Below are positions 1 to 9,253 of a stretch of DNA of 64,000 bases, piece by piece. The notes below the pieces were generated by a model. The model was not told where the DNA came from and made no database searches. It saw only the letters and a list, made by a program, of their open reading frames with translations. Location of the stretch: NCBI RefSeq assembly GCF_900106015.1, contig NZ_LT629797.1:5394001-5458000 (forward strand), given 5' to 3'. Source of the DNA: Pseudomonas sihuiensis. GTDB taxonomy: Bacteria; Pseudomonadota; Gammaproteobacteria; Pseudomonadales; Pseudomonadaceae. Each line of letters begins with the position of its first letter. Within the stretch, counting starts at the first letter, position 1. The position numbers and the translations under genes are program-made.

Positions 1-71
1 ACAGAATAAATATCCGCTCCCCATAATCGACGCAAAGCAACAATCACTGGTTTTATTGCGTTGGAGGCATC

Positions 72-1148
72 ATGCGGACGGTACCTTGTGTACTCATGCG
101 AGGCGGTACTTCGAAAGGGCCGGTCTTTCTGGCCAATCACCTGCCCACGGACCCGCAACAGCGCGACGAGGTATTGCTCAGCCTGATGGGATCGGGCCAT
201 GAGCTGGAAATCGATGGTATCGGCGGCGGCAGCCCGCAGACCAGCAAGGTGGCGATCGTCAGCCGCTCGCCGCATCCGGACGCCGATGTCGACTACCTGT
301 TCGTGCAGGTCATGGTCACCCAGCGCCGCGTCGACACCGCGCCCAACTGCGGCAACATGCTCTGTGCCATCGGTCCTTTCGCCATCGAGCACGGCCTGGT
401 CAATGCCGGTTCGCCGATGACCCGGGTGCGCATTCGCAACCTCAATACCAACACCTTCGTCGATTCCGACGTGATGACCCCCAATGGCCGCGTGCGCTAT
501 GACGGCGACACCGCCATCGACGGCGTACCTGGCACTGCCGCGCCGATCAAGCTGACCTTCCTCAATGCCGCTGGCGCCAAGACCGGCCGCCTGCTGCCCA
601 CCGGCCGCGTGCGTGACGAGTTCGACGGGGTCGTGGCCACCTGCATCGACATGGCCATGCCGATGGTGCTGCTGCATGCCGAGGCGCTGGGCAAGACCGG
701 CTACGAGTCACCGGCTGAACTGGATGCCGACAGCGCCTTTCTCCAGCGCCTGGAACGCATTCGCCTGCAGGCCGGCCTGGCCATGGGGCTTGGTGACGTG
801 TCGCAGATGGTCATTCCCAAGCCGGTGCTGCTGGCACCTGCACGCCATGGCGGCACGCTGAGCGTGCGCTATTTCATGCCGCATACCTGCCACCGCTCGG
901 TCGCTGCCACCGGTGCCATCGGCCTGGCCACGGCCTGCGCGCTACCCGGCAGCGTCGCCCATGACGTCGCGCCCATCGAAGGCGAGGCGCTGGTACGCCT
1001 GGAGCATCCGGGCGGGCAGATCGAGGTTTCCCTGCAGCCTGCCGCTGATGGCAACCCCGACAACCTGCGTGCCTCGCTGGTGCGCACGGCCCGTCGCCTG
1101 TTCTCGGGTGAGGTGTACATCCCCAGCCTGAGGCGCACCGGCAGCTGA
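72..1148 (+). CDS. galD: 4-oxalomesaconate tautomerase-like PrpF family isomerase
   Basis: PrpF/GalD family proteins move a double bond in small unsaturated tricarboxylates; GalD converts the keto and enol forms of 4-oxalomesaconate in gallate breakdown, while PrpF acts on methylaconitate. The 358-residue protein has the family N-terminus with MRGGTSKG at residues 9-16, the DGIGGGSP segment near 48-55, and the conserved cysteine 93 in the APNCGNM motif. The length is normal. It is the first gene of a same-strand run with an OprD porin, a tricarboxylate transporter and a 2-hydroxyacid dehydrogenase, which fits uptake and isomerisation of a tricarboxylate. The exact substrate is inferred; other gallate-pathway genes are not in the window. 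The start ATG is preceded by TTGGAGG. Confidence 0.75.
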   Translation: MRTVPCVLMRGGTSKGPVFLANHLPTDPQQRDEVLLSLMGSGHELEIDGIGGGSPQTSKVAIVSRSPHPDADVDYLFVQVMVTQRRVDTAPNCGNMLCAIGPFAIEHGLVNAGSPMTRVRIRNLNTNTFVDSDVMTPNGRVRYDGDTAIDGVPGTAAPIKLTFLNAAGAKTGRLLPTGRVRDEFDGVVATCIDMAMPMVLLHAEALGKTGYESPAELDADSAFLQRLERIRLQAGLAMGLGDVSQMVIPKPVLLAPARHGGTLSVRYFMPHTCHRSVAATGAIGLATACALPGSVAHDVAPIEGEALVRLEHPGGQIEVSLQPAADGNPDNLRASLVRTARRLFSGEVYIPSLRRTGS

Positions 1149-1187
1149 TTTCGCTTCACCACAACCACACCCGTAGGGCCAGTCACA

Positions 1188-2438
1188 ATGATAAGAACAA
1201 GATCCCTCAGTTGCTCCGTCGTCGGTATGACGGTCATGGCGCTGCCTGCTGTCGGTGCCAGCGCTGCCGGTTTCATCGAGGACAGCAAGGCCAGCCTGGA
1301 GCTGCGCAACTTCTACCTCAACCGCGACTTTCGCGAGAATGCCGGGCAGAACAAGCGCGAAGAATGGGCGCAAGGCTTCATCCTCAACCTGGAGTCCGGC
1401 TACACCCAGGGCACCGTCGGTTTTGGTGTCGATGCCATCGGCATGCTGGGTCTGAAACTCGACTCCTCGCCAGATCGCAGCGGCACCGACCTGCTAACGC
1501 GTGACAGCCGCAATCGCGCCGAGGACGATTACAGCAAGCTGGGCGTGACCGGCAAGGTGCGTTTCGCCGAGAGCCAACTGCGCGTGGGCACGTTGTTGCC
1601 GAAGATGCCCTACCTGCAATACAGCAACGCACGCCTGCTGCCGCAGGTGTTCGAGGGCTGGCAGCTGCAGAGCAAGGACCTCGAACGCGCCACCTTCACC
1701 CTGGGCGAGATCGACCGCGTGGTGCAGCGCAGCGTGTCCGGCTCCGAGAAACTGTCGCTGAACAACAAGAACGGCCGATTCGGTCGCAGCCCCGAAAGCG
1801 ACGAGCTGCGCTTCGCCGGCGTCGATTACGCGATCAACCCGCAGTTGCTCGCCAGTTATCACTACGCCGAACTGAGCGACGTCTATCGCCAGCATTTCCT
1901 CGGCCTGCAACACAGCCTGGCACTGGGGCCTGGCAAGCTGAAAAGCGACCTGCGTTATTTCAGCAACAGCGAAGCTGGGCGCGAGCTGGTTGGTGACATC
2001 GACAACCAGGTCATCAACGGCATGTTCACCTACAGCGTCGCCGGCCATGCACTGGGCCTGGCTTATCAAAAGATGCTTGGCGACGATGGCTTCACCTATG
2101 TCGACGGGGCCACGCCTTACCTGACCAACTTCCTGCAGATCAACGACTTTGCCGGCCCTGACCAGCGTTCCTGGCAATTGCGCTACGACTTCAACTTCGC
2201 CAGCGTCGGCGTACCGGGCCTGACCTTCATGACCCGCTACGTGCGCGGTGATCAGGTCGACCTGGCGGCAGGCGAAGGGCGTGAGTGGGAGCGCAACACC
2301 GATATCGCCTACGCCTTTGGCGATGGCCCGCTGAAGAATCTCAAGGTGACCTGGAGAAATGCCACCTACCGATCGAGCTTCGTCCGTGATCTGGACGAGA
2401 ATCGCCTGATCCTGAGTTATATCGTGCCGCTCTGGTAA
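1188..2438 (+). CDS. OprD family outer-membrane porin
   Basis: OprD porins form 18-strand monomeric channels that take up small carboxylates, amino acids or aromatics across the outer membrane. The 416-residue product begins with a signal peptide ending near AVGASA, then the typical family opening FIEDSKASLELRNFYLNR, and closes with strands typical of the family ending in aromatic-rich VPLW. It lies 39 bp after the galD-like gene and 41 bp before tctC, so it probably supplies outer-membrane passage for the same substrate carried by TctCBA. It is related to the other two OprD proteins in this window. The substrate is inferred from context only. Confidence 0.85.
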   Translation: MIRTRSLSCSVVGMTVMALPAVGASAAGFIEDSKASLELRNFYLNRDFRENAGQNKREEWAQGFILNLESGYTQGTVGFGVDAIGMLGLKLDSSPDRSGTDLLTRDSRNRAEDDYSKLGVTGKVRFAESQLRVGTLLPKMPYLQYSNARLLPQVFEGWQLQSKDLERATFTLGEIDRVVQRSVSGSEKLSLNNKNGRFGRSPESDELRFAGVDYAINPQLLASYHYAELSDVYRQHFLGLQHSLALGPGKLKSDLRYFSNSEAGRELVGDIDNQVINGMFTYSVAGHALGLAYQKMLGDDGFTYVDGATPYLTNFLQINDFAGPDQRSWQLRYDFNFASVGVPGLTFMTRYVRGDQVDLAAGEGREWERNTDIAYAFGDGPLKNLKVTWRNATYRSSFVRDLDENRLILSYIVPLW

Positions 2439-2479
2439 TGCATCGGCTTTACATACAAGACCAATAAGAGGAACCCATC

Positions 2480-3460
2480 ATGATCACCTGCTCTCTGCGC
2501 CGCATTCTGCCGCTGTCTTTCGCCGTACTGCTTGCCAGTGGCTCGGTACTGGCTGGCGAACCCTCCCGTCCGGAGTGCATCGCCCCAAGCAAACCAGGCG
2601 GCGGTTTCGACCTGACCTGCAAGCTGGCTCAGGCTGGTTTCAAGGATGAAGGCCTGCTCAAATCGCCGATGCGTGTTACCTACATGCCGGGCGGCATCGG
2701 CGCCGTGGCCTACAACTCCATTGCCGCCAACCGCCGTGCCGAACCCGGCACCCTGGTGGCCTTCTCCGGCGCCTCGCTGCTCAACCTGGCGCTGGGCAAA
2801 TACGGTCGTTTCGACGAGACCGCGGTGAAGTGGCTGGCCACCGTTGGTAACGATTACGGCACTTTGGCGGTACGTGAGGATTCTCCCTACAAGAACCTCG
2901 ATGATGTGGTGCAGGCGCTGAAGAAAGACCCGAAAAGCATCGTGGTTGGTGGCGGCGGCAGTGTCGGCGGCCAGGGCTGGGTGAAAATAGCCCTGCTGGC
3001 CCGCGCCGCGGGTGTCGATCCGCGCGATCTGCGTTACGCGGCGTTCGAGGGTGGTGCCGAGCACTACATGGCGCTGATGGGCGGCCACGTGGATCTGGTC
3101 ACCGGCAGCGCCAGCGAGATTCGCGCGCAGCAGGGCAACAAGATTCGTACCCTGGCGATCTTCAGCGAGGAGCGCCTGGGCGGTGACCTGGCTTCGATCC
3201 CCACCGCGCGTGAGCAGGGCTACGAGATCCATTGGCCGCTGATTCGCGGCTACTTCCTCGGCCCTGACGTGAAAGAGCAAGACGTGGCCTGGTGGCAGGA
3301 GCGTTTCGCCAAGCTCGCGGCTTCCAGCGACTTCCAGGCCTACCTGGCCGACCGCGATGTACTGCCTTACTACGTGACCGGGCCGGAGCTGGATGCGCTG
3401 GTCAAGAGTCAGGTCGCGGAGTACCGCAAGCTGGGTCGCGAGTTCGGCCTGGTCGAGTAA
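2480..3460 (+). CDS. tctC: Tripartite tricarboxylate transporter substrate-binding protein (TctC)
   Basis: TctC proteins are periplasmic binding proteins that capture citrate-like carboxylates and hand them to the TctA/TctB membrane complex. The 326-residue product has a cleavable signal peptide (hydrophobic core around residues 11-25, cleavage after a VLAG-type site), then the family start PECIAPSKPGGGFDLTCK and the repeated GG-rich substrate-loop segments (for example VGGGGSVGGQGW near 156-167). Length fits the family. It is followed by tctB and tctA in the usual order, so the transporter is complete. An AGAGGAA-type ribosome site precedes the start. Confidence 0.9.
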   Translation: MITCSLRRILPLSFAVLLASGSVLAGEPSRPECIAPSKPGGGFDLTCKLAQAGFKDEGLLKSPMRVTYMPGGIGAVAYNSIAANRRAEPGTLVAFSGASLLNLALGKYGRFDETAVKWLATVGNDYGTLAVREDSPYKNLDDVVQALKKDPKSIVVGGGGSVGGQGWVKIALLARAAGVDPRDLRYAAFEGGAEHYMALMGGHVDLVTGSASEIRAQQGNKIRTLAIFSEERLGGDLASIPTAREQGYEIHWPLIRGYFLGPDVKEQDVAWWQERFAKLAASSDFQAYLADRDVLPYYVTGPELDALVKSQVAEYRKLGREFGLVE

Positions 3461-3513
3461 CCAAGTTCCCCATGCGCCGTCACTGACGGCGCAGCGTTCT
3501 GGAGCGCATCCAC

Positions 3514-3966
3514 ATGCATGACCGTATCTTTGCGGGGGTGACCCTGCTGCTTTGCTGCATCCTGGGTTTTTTCGCCTGGGGTTATAGCGCCCCGTTTTCC
3601 TACGAGCCGGTCGGGCCCAAGGCCTTCCCGTTGCTGCTGTTGTTGCTGATCGCCTTCGGCTGCCTGCAACTGCTGCTCCAGCCGGCCGGTGACGTGCAGG
3701 GCGAAGAACCGCCCCTGAACCGCGAAGTGATGATCAAGGCTCTGGTCTTTCTGGGCCTGATGATTGGCTATGCGGTGCTGTTCGAATCGCTCGGTTTCAT
3801 CCCGGCCAGCGTGCTGTTCGGCATCGGCATGGCGCGTCTGTATGGCGGCAGTTGGTTACACAGCCTGATCAGTGGCGTGGTGTTGGCCATCGGCCTCTAC
3901 CTGCTGTTCGACAAAGCACTCGCCGTACCACTGCCGCTTGGCATCCTTTCGACCCTGGAGAGCTGA
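3514..3966 (+). CDS. tctB: Tripartite tricarboxylate transporter small membrane subunit (TctB)
   Basis: TctB is the small, poorly conserved four-helix membrane subunit of the TTT transporters. The 150-residue protein shows hydrophobic segments at about residues 5-25, 40-56, 72-95 and 110-145, matching the expected topology. It is located between tctC and tctA and ends 4 bp before the tctA start, indicating translational coupling. It was identified mainly from topology and synteny, which are diagnostic in this setting. Confidence 0.85.
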   Translation: MHDRIFAGVTLLLCCILGFFAWGYSAPFSYEPVGPKAFPLLLLLLIAFGCLQLLLQPAGDVQGEEPPLNREVMIKALVFLGLMIGYAVLFESLGFIPASVLFGIGMARLYGGSWLHSLISGVVLAIGLYLLFDKALAVPLPLGILSTLES

Positions 3967-3970
3967 ACCC

Positions 3971-5485
3971 ATGGATACTCTCGGTTATCTCAGCCATGGC
4001 TTCGGCGTGGCCCTGAGCCCCTACAACCTGCTTACTGCCCTGTGTGGCACCTTGATCGGCACCGTCGTTGGCCTGCTGCCAGGCCTTGGCCCCATCAACG
4101 GCGTGGCCCTGCTGATTCCCGTTGCCTTCGCGTTGGGGCTGCCGCCGGAAACCGCCTTGATCCTGCTCGCGGCGGTATACCTGGGCTGCGAATACGGCGG
4201 CCGTATTTCCTCGATTTTGCTCAACATCCCAGGCGAAGCCTCCGCGGTGATGACTACCCTCGACGGCTACCCGCTGGCCCGCCAGGGCCAGGCCGGTGTC
4301 GCACTGTCCCTGTCGGCCTGGAGCTCGTTCATCGGTGGCCTGATCGCTACCGTCGGTGTCGTGCTGTTCGCACCGTTGCTGGCCAAGTGGGCGGTGGCGT
4401 TCGGCCCCGCCGAATATTTCGTGTTGATGGTCTTCGCCATCACCTGCCTGGCCGGGATGGCCGGCAACAAACCCCTGAAAACCGCGGTTGCGGCGCTGAT
4501 CGGCCTGCTGCTTTCGTGCGTGGGCATCGACGCTAACAGCGGCGTCTATCGCTTCACCTTCGGCAGCCTGGGCCTGGCTGATGGCATCCAGTTCGTGGTG
4601 CTGGTGCTGGGGCTGTTCTCGGTCAGCGAGCTGTTGGTGCTGCTCGAGCGCACCCACCATGGACAGAAGGCGATCAAGGCCAGCGGGCGCATGCTCTTTA
4701 ACATGAAGGAAGGCGGCTTCGTGCTCGCCACCAACCTGCGCAGCGGCGTGGTCGGTTTCGTCCTCGGCGTGCTACCGGGCGCCGGGGCGACACTGGCCAG
4801 CGCGGTGTCGTACATGAGCGAAAAGCGCATGGCTGTGAAGGACAACAAGTTCGGCAACGGTGACCTGCGCGGCCTGGCCGCACCGGAAACCGCTAACAGC
4901 GCCGCTGCCTGCGGCTCCATGGTGCCGATGCTAACCCTCGGTGTACCAGGCTCGGGCACCACGGCGGTGATGCTCGGCGCCCTGACGCTGTACAACATCA
5001 CCCCGGGGCCGCTGCTGTTCCAGAATCAGCCGGACATCGTCTGGGGCCTGATCGCCTCGCTGTTCGTCGCCAACGTCATGCTGATTATCATGAACGTGCC
5101 GATGATCAAGGTCTTCACCAAGGTGCTGGCCGTGCCGTACTGGGCGCTGGTGCCGGCAGTGGCGATCATCACCGCCATCGGCGTGTATGCGGTGCATGCG
5201 ACCACCTTCGACCTGTACCTGATGATCGCCATCGGCCTGTTCGGCTACGTCATGCGCAAGCTGGACTTCCCGCTGTCGGCGACCCTGCTCGGCTTTATCC
5301 TTGGCGGGATGATGGAGCAGAACCTGCGTCGTGCGCTGTCCCTGTCCAGCGGTGATCTCGGTATCCTGTACGCCAGCCCGATCACCTGGGTGGTCTGGGC
5401 GCTGGTGGCAGTGATGATCGTGCTGCCGTTCTGGCGCGCCTGGCGTGCGCGCCGTCAGCAGAGCCCCGTTGCCAGCGAGGCCTGA
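3971..5485 (+). CDS. tctA: Tripartite tricarboxylate transporter large permease (TctA)
   Basis: TctA is the ten-to-twelve-helix permease that moves tricarboxylates with a cation gradient. The 504-residue product has the conserved family motif region TVVGLLPGLGPINGVALL near residues 29-46 and the second glycine-rich repeat VLGVLPGAGATLASAVSY, together with NSAAACGSMVPMLTLGVPGS, all typical TctA signatures. A longer reading frame extends upstream into tctB in another frame, but the ATG at 3971 gives the proper N-terminus MDTLGYLSHGF and fits the 4-bp spacing to tctB. It is followed 14 bp later by a dehydrogenase gene, likely in the same operon. Confidence 0.92.
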   Translation: MDTLGYLSHGFGVALSPYNLLTALCGTLIGTVVGLLPGLGPINGVALLIPVAFALGLPPETALILLAAVYLGCEYGGRISSILLNIPGEASAVMTTLDGYPLARQGQAGVALSLSAWSSFIGGLIATVGVVLFAPLLAKWAVAFGPAEYFVLMVFAITCLAGMAGNKPLKTAVAALIGLLLSCVGIDANSGVYRFTFGSLGLADGIQFVVLVLGLFSVSELLVLLERTHHGQKAIKASGRMLFNMKEGGFVLATNLRSGVVGFVLGVLPGAGATLASAVSYMSEKRMAVKDNKFGNGDLRGLAAPETANSAAACGSMVPMLTLGVPGSGTTAVMLGALTLYNITPGPLLFQNQPDIVWGLIASLFVANVMLIIMNVPMIKVFTKVLAVPYWALVPAVAIITAIGVYAVHATTFDLYLMIAIGLFGYVMRKLDFPLSATLLGFILGGMMEQNLRRALSLSSGDLGILYASPITWVVWALVAVMIVLPFWRAWRARRQQSPVASEA

Positions 5486-5499
5486 TTCGGAGACTTGGC

Positions 5500-6429
5500 A
5501 TGCGTATCGTGATACCGGATGACTATCAGCGCGTCGTTCAACAGCTCGATTGTTTCAGCCTGTTGGAGGGCTTCGATGTCTGCGTGTATCACGATGCCGT
5601 CAGCGACCCGGATGTACTGGCTGAGCGCTTCGCCGATGCCGACGCGCTGGTGCTGACCCGCGAGCGCACGCATATCGACGCCGCGCTGCTTGCACGCTTG
5701 CCCAAACTGAAACTGATCAGCCAGACCGGGCGAGCCGGCCCGCATCTGAATCTGGAGGCCTGCCGCGAGCGCGGCGTGATCGTCGCCGAGGGCACCGGCT
5801 CGCCCATCGCTGCGGCCGAGCTGACCTGGGCGCTGATCCTCAATGCCCGGCGTCAGCTGCGCGAGGCCATGAACGGTCTGTATGCCGGGCACTGGCAGGT
5901 CAACCTGGGCCAGCGTCTGTATGGTCAGACGCTGGGCATCTGGGGTTACGGCAAGATCGGCCAGCGTTTGGCGCGTTATGCGCGGGCCTTCGACATGCGC
6001 GTTCTGGTGTGGGGCAGCGAGGCTTCGCGCCAGGCCGCCATCGCCGATGGCTACGAGGCCGCATCGACGCGCGAAGCCTTCTTCGAGCAGGCCGACGTGC
6101 TCACCCTGCACCTGCGCCTGCTGCCTGCCACCCGGCATTGCGTGAGCGCCGCTGATCTGTCGCGGATGAAGCCTGACGCGCTGTTGGTCAATACCAGCCG
6201 CGCCGAACTGATCGCGCCGGGGGCGCTGCTTGACGCGCTGGACCGTGGCCGTCCTGGTCAGGCAGCGCTGGACGTCTTCGAGCAGGAGCCGATCCTGCAG
6301 GCCGATCATCCGCTGCTGACTCATCCGCGCATTCTCTGTACGCCGCATCTGGGCTATGTCGAAAAGCACAGCTACGAAGCCTACTTCGGCGAGGCCTTCG
6401 CCAATGTCAGGGAATTTGCGCAAGGATAA
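5500..6429 (+). CDS. D-2-hydroxyacid dehydrogenase family protein
   Basis: This 309-residue NAD(P)-dependent enzyme belongs to the D-isomer-specific 2-hydroxyacid dehydrogenases, which interconvert 2-keto and D-2-hydroxy acids. The Rossmann glycine motif GYGKIG is at residues 149-154, and the catalytic triad is visible as Arg234 (in NTSRAE), Glu263 (in EQEP) and His283 (in PHLGY). Length is normal. It is the last gene of the galD-oprD-tctCBA run, 14 bp after tctA, so it probably acts on the imported or isomerised acid. The substrate cannot be named from sequence. Confidence 0.88.
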   Translation: MRIVIPDDYQRVVQQLDCFSLLEGFDVCVYHDAVSDPDVLAERFADADALVLTRERTHIDAALLARLPKLKLISQTGRAGPHLNLEACRERGVIVAEGTGSPIAAAELTWALILNARRQLREAMNGLYAGHWQVNLGQRLYGQTLGIWGYGKIGQRLARYARAFDMRVLVWGSEASRQAAIADGYEAASTREAFFEQADVLTLHLRLLPATRHCVSAADLSRMKPDALLVNTSRAELIAPGALLDALDRGRPGQAALDVFEQEPILQADHPLLTHPRILCTPHLGYVEKHSYEAYFGEAFANVREFAQG

Positions 6430-6615
6430 TGTTCTGACCACTGGGGTAAGGAGCATCAGCGCAGCTGCCTGGCCCGCCTTGATGTTCTCTCGAGTACGAC
6501 GGACCAATTTCTACTGTGTCTGCAGTGTGCTTTTCGAGCGAAGCACCGATTGAGATGCAGGCCTCTGCCAGGTATTTCGGTAGGATCGTACCTGGGTTCA
6601 GAAATGGAGATAGGG

Positions 6616-7560
6616 ATGCATTCATCCGAGCGGCTGAAGGGGATCGATGTCTTTGTTGCCGTCGCTGATTTTGGCAGCTTCAGTGCTGCTGCCGAACGCC
6701 TCAATCTCACCGGCTCTGCCGTCAGCAAAAGCGTGGCACGGCTGGAGGAGCGTCTGGGCGCGCGGCTATTCAATCGCACCACCCGCTCGCTGGCGCTGAC
6801 CGATGCAGGAGTCCTGTTCTACAGGACGTGCACATCGGTTCTGTCCGAGCTCGAAGAGGTCGAACATGCGCTGGTCAGTCAGGAGCACGAGCTCCATGGC
6901 AAAGTCCGTATAGACCTGCCGGCCTCCTATGGTCGTCTCCATGTACTGCCATTGATCATGGATTTTGTACGCCTGCACCCCATGCTTCAGCCGCATATAT
7001 CGTTCACTGATCGGTTTATCGATCCTGCTTACGAGAGCATCGATATCGTCGTACGAATCGGTGGCCCGGATACCTGGCCGGCCAATCTGGGTCATGAGTA
7101 CTTTGGTGCGCAGCGCCTGATCTTCTGCGCCTCACCGGACTACGTGCAGCGCTATGGCTATCCTGAAAACCAACATGATCTGGATAACCACCAGTGCATC
7201 GGTTACCTGCAGAGTGATGGCTTGGTCAGCTCCTGGTTTTTCAGGGGGGCGCGGCCGGGAGAGATGGAGCGCCGAGCGGTACAAACGCGAATTGCCGTGG
7301 GGGACGGTGAGGGGGAGGTGGCGGCGGTGCTTGCAGGGCACGGTATCGGGCAGTTACCGACCTGGCTTACGCAGCGCCACATCGAACAGGGAACGCTCGT
7401 CGAAGTGTTGCCGGACCTGGCTACGGATGGCTTGCCCATGCATTTGATCTGGCTGAAAAATCGCGAAAACGCAGCCAAGGTCAAAGCTCTTCTGGATTAC
7501 CTGCGTCCCCGGCTTACACCGCATGGCATGCGAACCTCGGCAGATAAGGCGGAGCACTGA
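6616..7560 (+). CDS. LysR family transcriptional regulator
   Basis: The product has an N-terminal winged helix-turn-helix (about residues 5-63, including FGSFSAAAERLNLTGSAVSK) and a C-terminal periplasmic-binding-like effector domain. It resembles the subgroup of LysR proteins annotated near D-isomer or tartrate-type catabolic genes. The start at 6616 is chosen because GGAGATAGGG lies just upstream and the protein then begins directly at the usual LysR N-terminus; ATG at 6604 is the alternative. It lies downstream of the dehydrogenase on the same strand, about 190 bp away, and is convergent with the MFS gene. It may control the upstream operon, but LysR genes usually sit divergently, so the target is uncertain. 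Confidence 0.87.
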   Translation: MHSSERLKGIDVFVAVADFGSFSAAAERLNLTGSAVSKSVARLEERLGARLFNRTTRSLALTDAGVLFYRTCTSVLSELEEVEHALVSQEHELHGKVRIDLPASYGRLHVLPLIMDFVRLHPMLQPHISFTDRFIDPAYESIDIVVRIGGPDTWPANLGHEYFGAQRLIFCASPDYVQRYGYPENQHDLDNHQCIGYLQSDGLVSSWFFRGARPGEMERRAVQTRIAVGDGEGEVAAVLAGHGIGQLPTWLTQRHIEQGTLVEVLPDLATDGLPMHLIWLKNRENAAKVKALLDYLRPRLTPHGMRTSADKAEH

Positions 7561-7601
7561 TTACGCCGAACCATGCTCCGCATTGACCAGAACCGACGCC
7601 T

Positions 7602-8810
7602 TCAGGTCGCAGGTGCCCGCTCCTGCCGGGACGCCAACTTATGTACCAGCGGCACCAACATCAGAGCCATGACGGCGATAGCCGCAGCAGCATAGCCAAG
7701 ATACTCGATCCCCTGATTGGCTATGGTCATGCCGCCGACAATGGCGCCAATACCGATGCCTGCATTCGCTGCCGACACGTTGGTGGTGCCCGCCAGTGCC
7801 TTGGAATGGGAGACCGAACTCATGACACGGACCTGGCTGACCGGATAAAGAGCGGTATTGGCAATGCCCCACAGGCCCAGCGCAGCGCAGAAAATCAGAC
7901 CCATATGCGCGAATGGAACAACCGCAGTCATGCCAATCGCCAGCAGAAGCAAAAAGAGCACGCTGGCCTTGATCGGCGATCTATCGATCGCCTTGCCGCC
8001 AATCCAGTTGCCTATCAGGCCGACTGCGCCGAATGCCATCAGCCACCAGCCGATATTTTCCGGATGCACGCCCGCCACGCGCTCCAGGATGTCGGCGAGG
8101 TAGGTGTAGGCGGTGAACATGGCGCTGAACACGACGATGGAAAGCAGCACATTCGAAAGGAAATAGGGTTCCTTGAAAATCTTCGCTTGCTGCAGAAAGT
8201 CCACCTTGGCAGTGCGGGATACGGCAGGCATGAAGGCCAGGATTGCCAGCGCCATGATCAGCGATAAGCCGGCGAGCAACCAGAATGCGCCCCTCCAGCC
8301 AAGCGCATTCGACACCAGGGTGCCCAGCGGAATGCCCAGTAGCATCGCGGCAGAGATGCCCAGGTAAACATTCGCTATCGCCTGACCCGCTTTCTCGGGG
8401 CCGGCCAGTTGCCCCGCGGTTTCACTGGCGGTACCCCAGAAAACGGGCAGGGCCAATGCAGGCACCAGGCGCGCTACGGCAAGAAGCCAAAAGCTGTCCG
8501 ACACCGCCGCAAGAGCGTTTGATGCGGCGAAAATCAGCAGAATGGCCACGAACAGCTTCTTTCGATCAAGATGAGAAAGCATTGCTGTCAGCGGTGGCCC
8601 AAAAATCATCACCGTGAAGGCAAACAGAGTCACCAGTTGGCCTGCCATCGAGATGGAAATGTCCAAGTCTCGGGCAAGAGCAGGCAGAAGGCCGATGATC
8701 AGGAACTCAGTGGTGACGATGAGAAAGGCGGAAAATGCCAGGATGGCGACGCTAAGGCCGGCGCCTCGTTGCGAGCGGACAGATTGAGAGGCTGATTCAT
8801 AAACAGACAT
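7602..8810 (-). CDS. MFS transporter (DHA1-type drug or sugar exporter)
   Basis: This is a twelve-helix major facilitator superfamily protein of about 402 residues. Visible signatures include the A-like loop motif HLDRKKLF after helix 2 and the helix-rich N half TTEFLIIGLLPALARDLDISISMAGQ, characteristic of the AraJ/sugar-efflux and Bcr/CflA-like exporters. A longer frame starts at 8873, but the start at 8810 (MSVYESAS) has GGAG eight bases upstream and omits an unlikely basic leader. The upstream region is AT-rich and holds an inverted repeat. The substrate is unknown. The gene is convergent with the LysR gene. Confidence 0.85.
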   Translation of the reverse strand: MSVYESASQSVRSQRGAGLSVAILAFSAFLIVTTEFLIIGLLPALARDLDISISMAGQLVTLFAFTVMIFGPPLTAMLSHLDRKKLFVAILLIFAASNALAAVSDSFWLLAVARLVPALALPVFWGTASETAGQLAGPEKAGQAIANVYLGISAAMLLGIPLGTLVSNALGWRGAFWLLAGLSLIMALAILAFMPAVSRTAKVDFLQQAKIFKEPYFLSNVLLSIVVFSAMFTAYTYLADILERVAGVHPENIGWWLMAFGAVGLIGNWIGGKAIDRSPIKASVLFLLLLAIGMTAVVPFAHMGLIFCAALGLWGIANTALYPVSQVRVMSSVSHSKALAGTTNVSAANAGIGIGAIVGGMTIANQGIEYLGYAAAAIAVMALMLVPLVHKLASRQERAPAT

Positions 8811-8872
8811 GGGCGGAGCTCCGGTAAGAACGGCCGCGAGTCTATTGATTATTTTTGTTCTTATTTTTGGCA

Positions 8873-8897
8873 TTTATTCAATTTATTAATGAATAAA
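8873..8897. promoter_or_regulatory. Inverted repeat upstream of the MFS gene, candidate operator
   Basis: A perfect 8-bp inverted repeat TTTATTCA / TGAATAAA with a 9-bp AT-only spacer lies about 65 bp upstream of the MFS start. Size and position suit a dimeric repressor site. No regulator is identified. Confidence 0.45.
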
Positions 8898-8926
8898 ATT
8901 CGTTAATTGGTGGTGGCAACCTGAGC

Positions 8927-9154
8927 GCTGCCAGGACGACCATCCACCTGCCGAAAGGCCAGGCCGCCCATGCTATGTGACACACCTTCGCCAGCCACTT
9001 CATGCAGAAGGGCGGGAACATCCTCACGCTACAGAAATCCTGGGCCACTCCAGCTTGGCCATGACCATGCGTTATGCTCACCTTGCACCCGAGCATTTGG
9101 CTGAGGCTTTGAGGTTGAGCCCGCTTTCAGGGCTTGAGTTGGTTGGTGTTTGAT
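8927..9154 (+). pseudogene. Tyrosine recombinase (phage integrase) C-terminal remnant
   Basis: Reading this stretch with two corrections gives the C-terminal catalytic part of a site-specific tyrosine recombinase: the segment LPKGQAAHAM, then HTFASHFMQKGGNILTLQ, then LGHSSLAMTMRYAHLAPEHL and a natural stop. The codon for the catalytic arginine before HTFASHF is now TGA (position 8968-8970), and one base is missing after the LTLQK codons, shifting the frame. No N-terminal part is visible upstream. The gene is therefore a dead 3' fragment left by an excised or deleted mobile element. A similar 3' end recurs at 10433-10525. Confidence 0.8.
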
Positions 9155-9169
9155 TGTGTTGGTTCGTGT

Positions 9170-9198
9170 TGCCGGAAACGCATATTTGCGGGATAATA
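9170..9198 (+). promoter_or_regulatory. Sigma-70 promoter
   Basis: TTGCCG (9170-9175), a 17-bp spacer and GATAAT (9193-9198) form a near-consensus sigma-70 promoter. Transcription should begin around 9204, 50 bp before an intrinsic terminator and 100 bp before the NYN-domain gene. Confidence 0.6.
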
Positions 9199-9253
9199 CT
9201 TTCACGACTCAACCCTTGGCGGGCCGATTCAGTTCAGCCTTAGCCTCGGGTGA

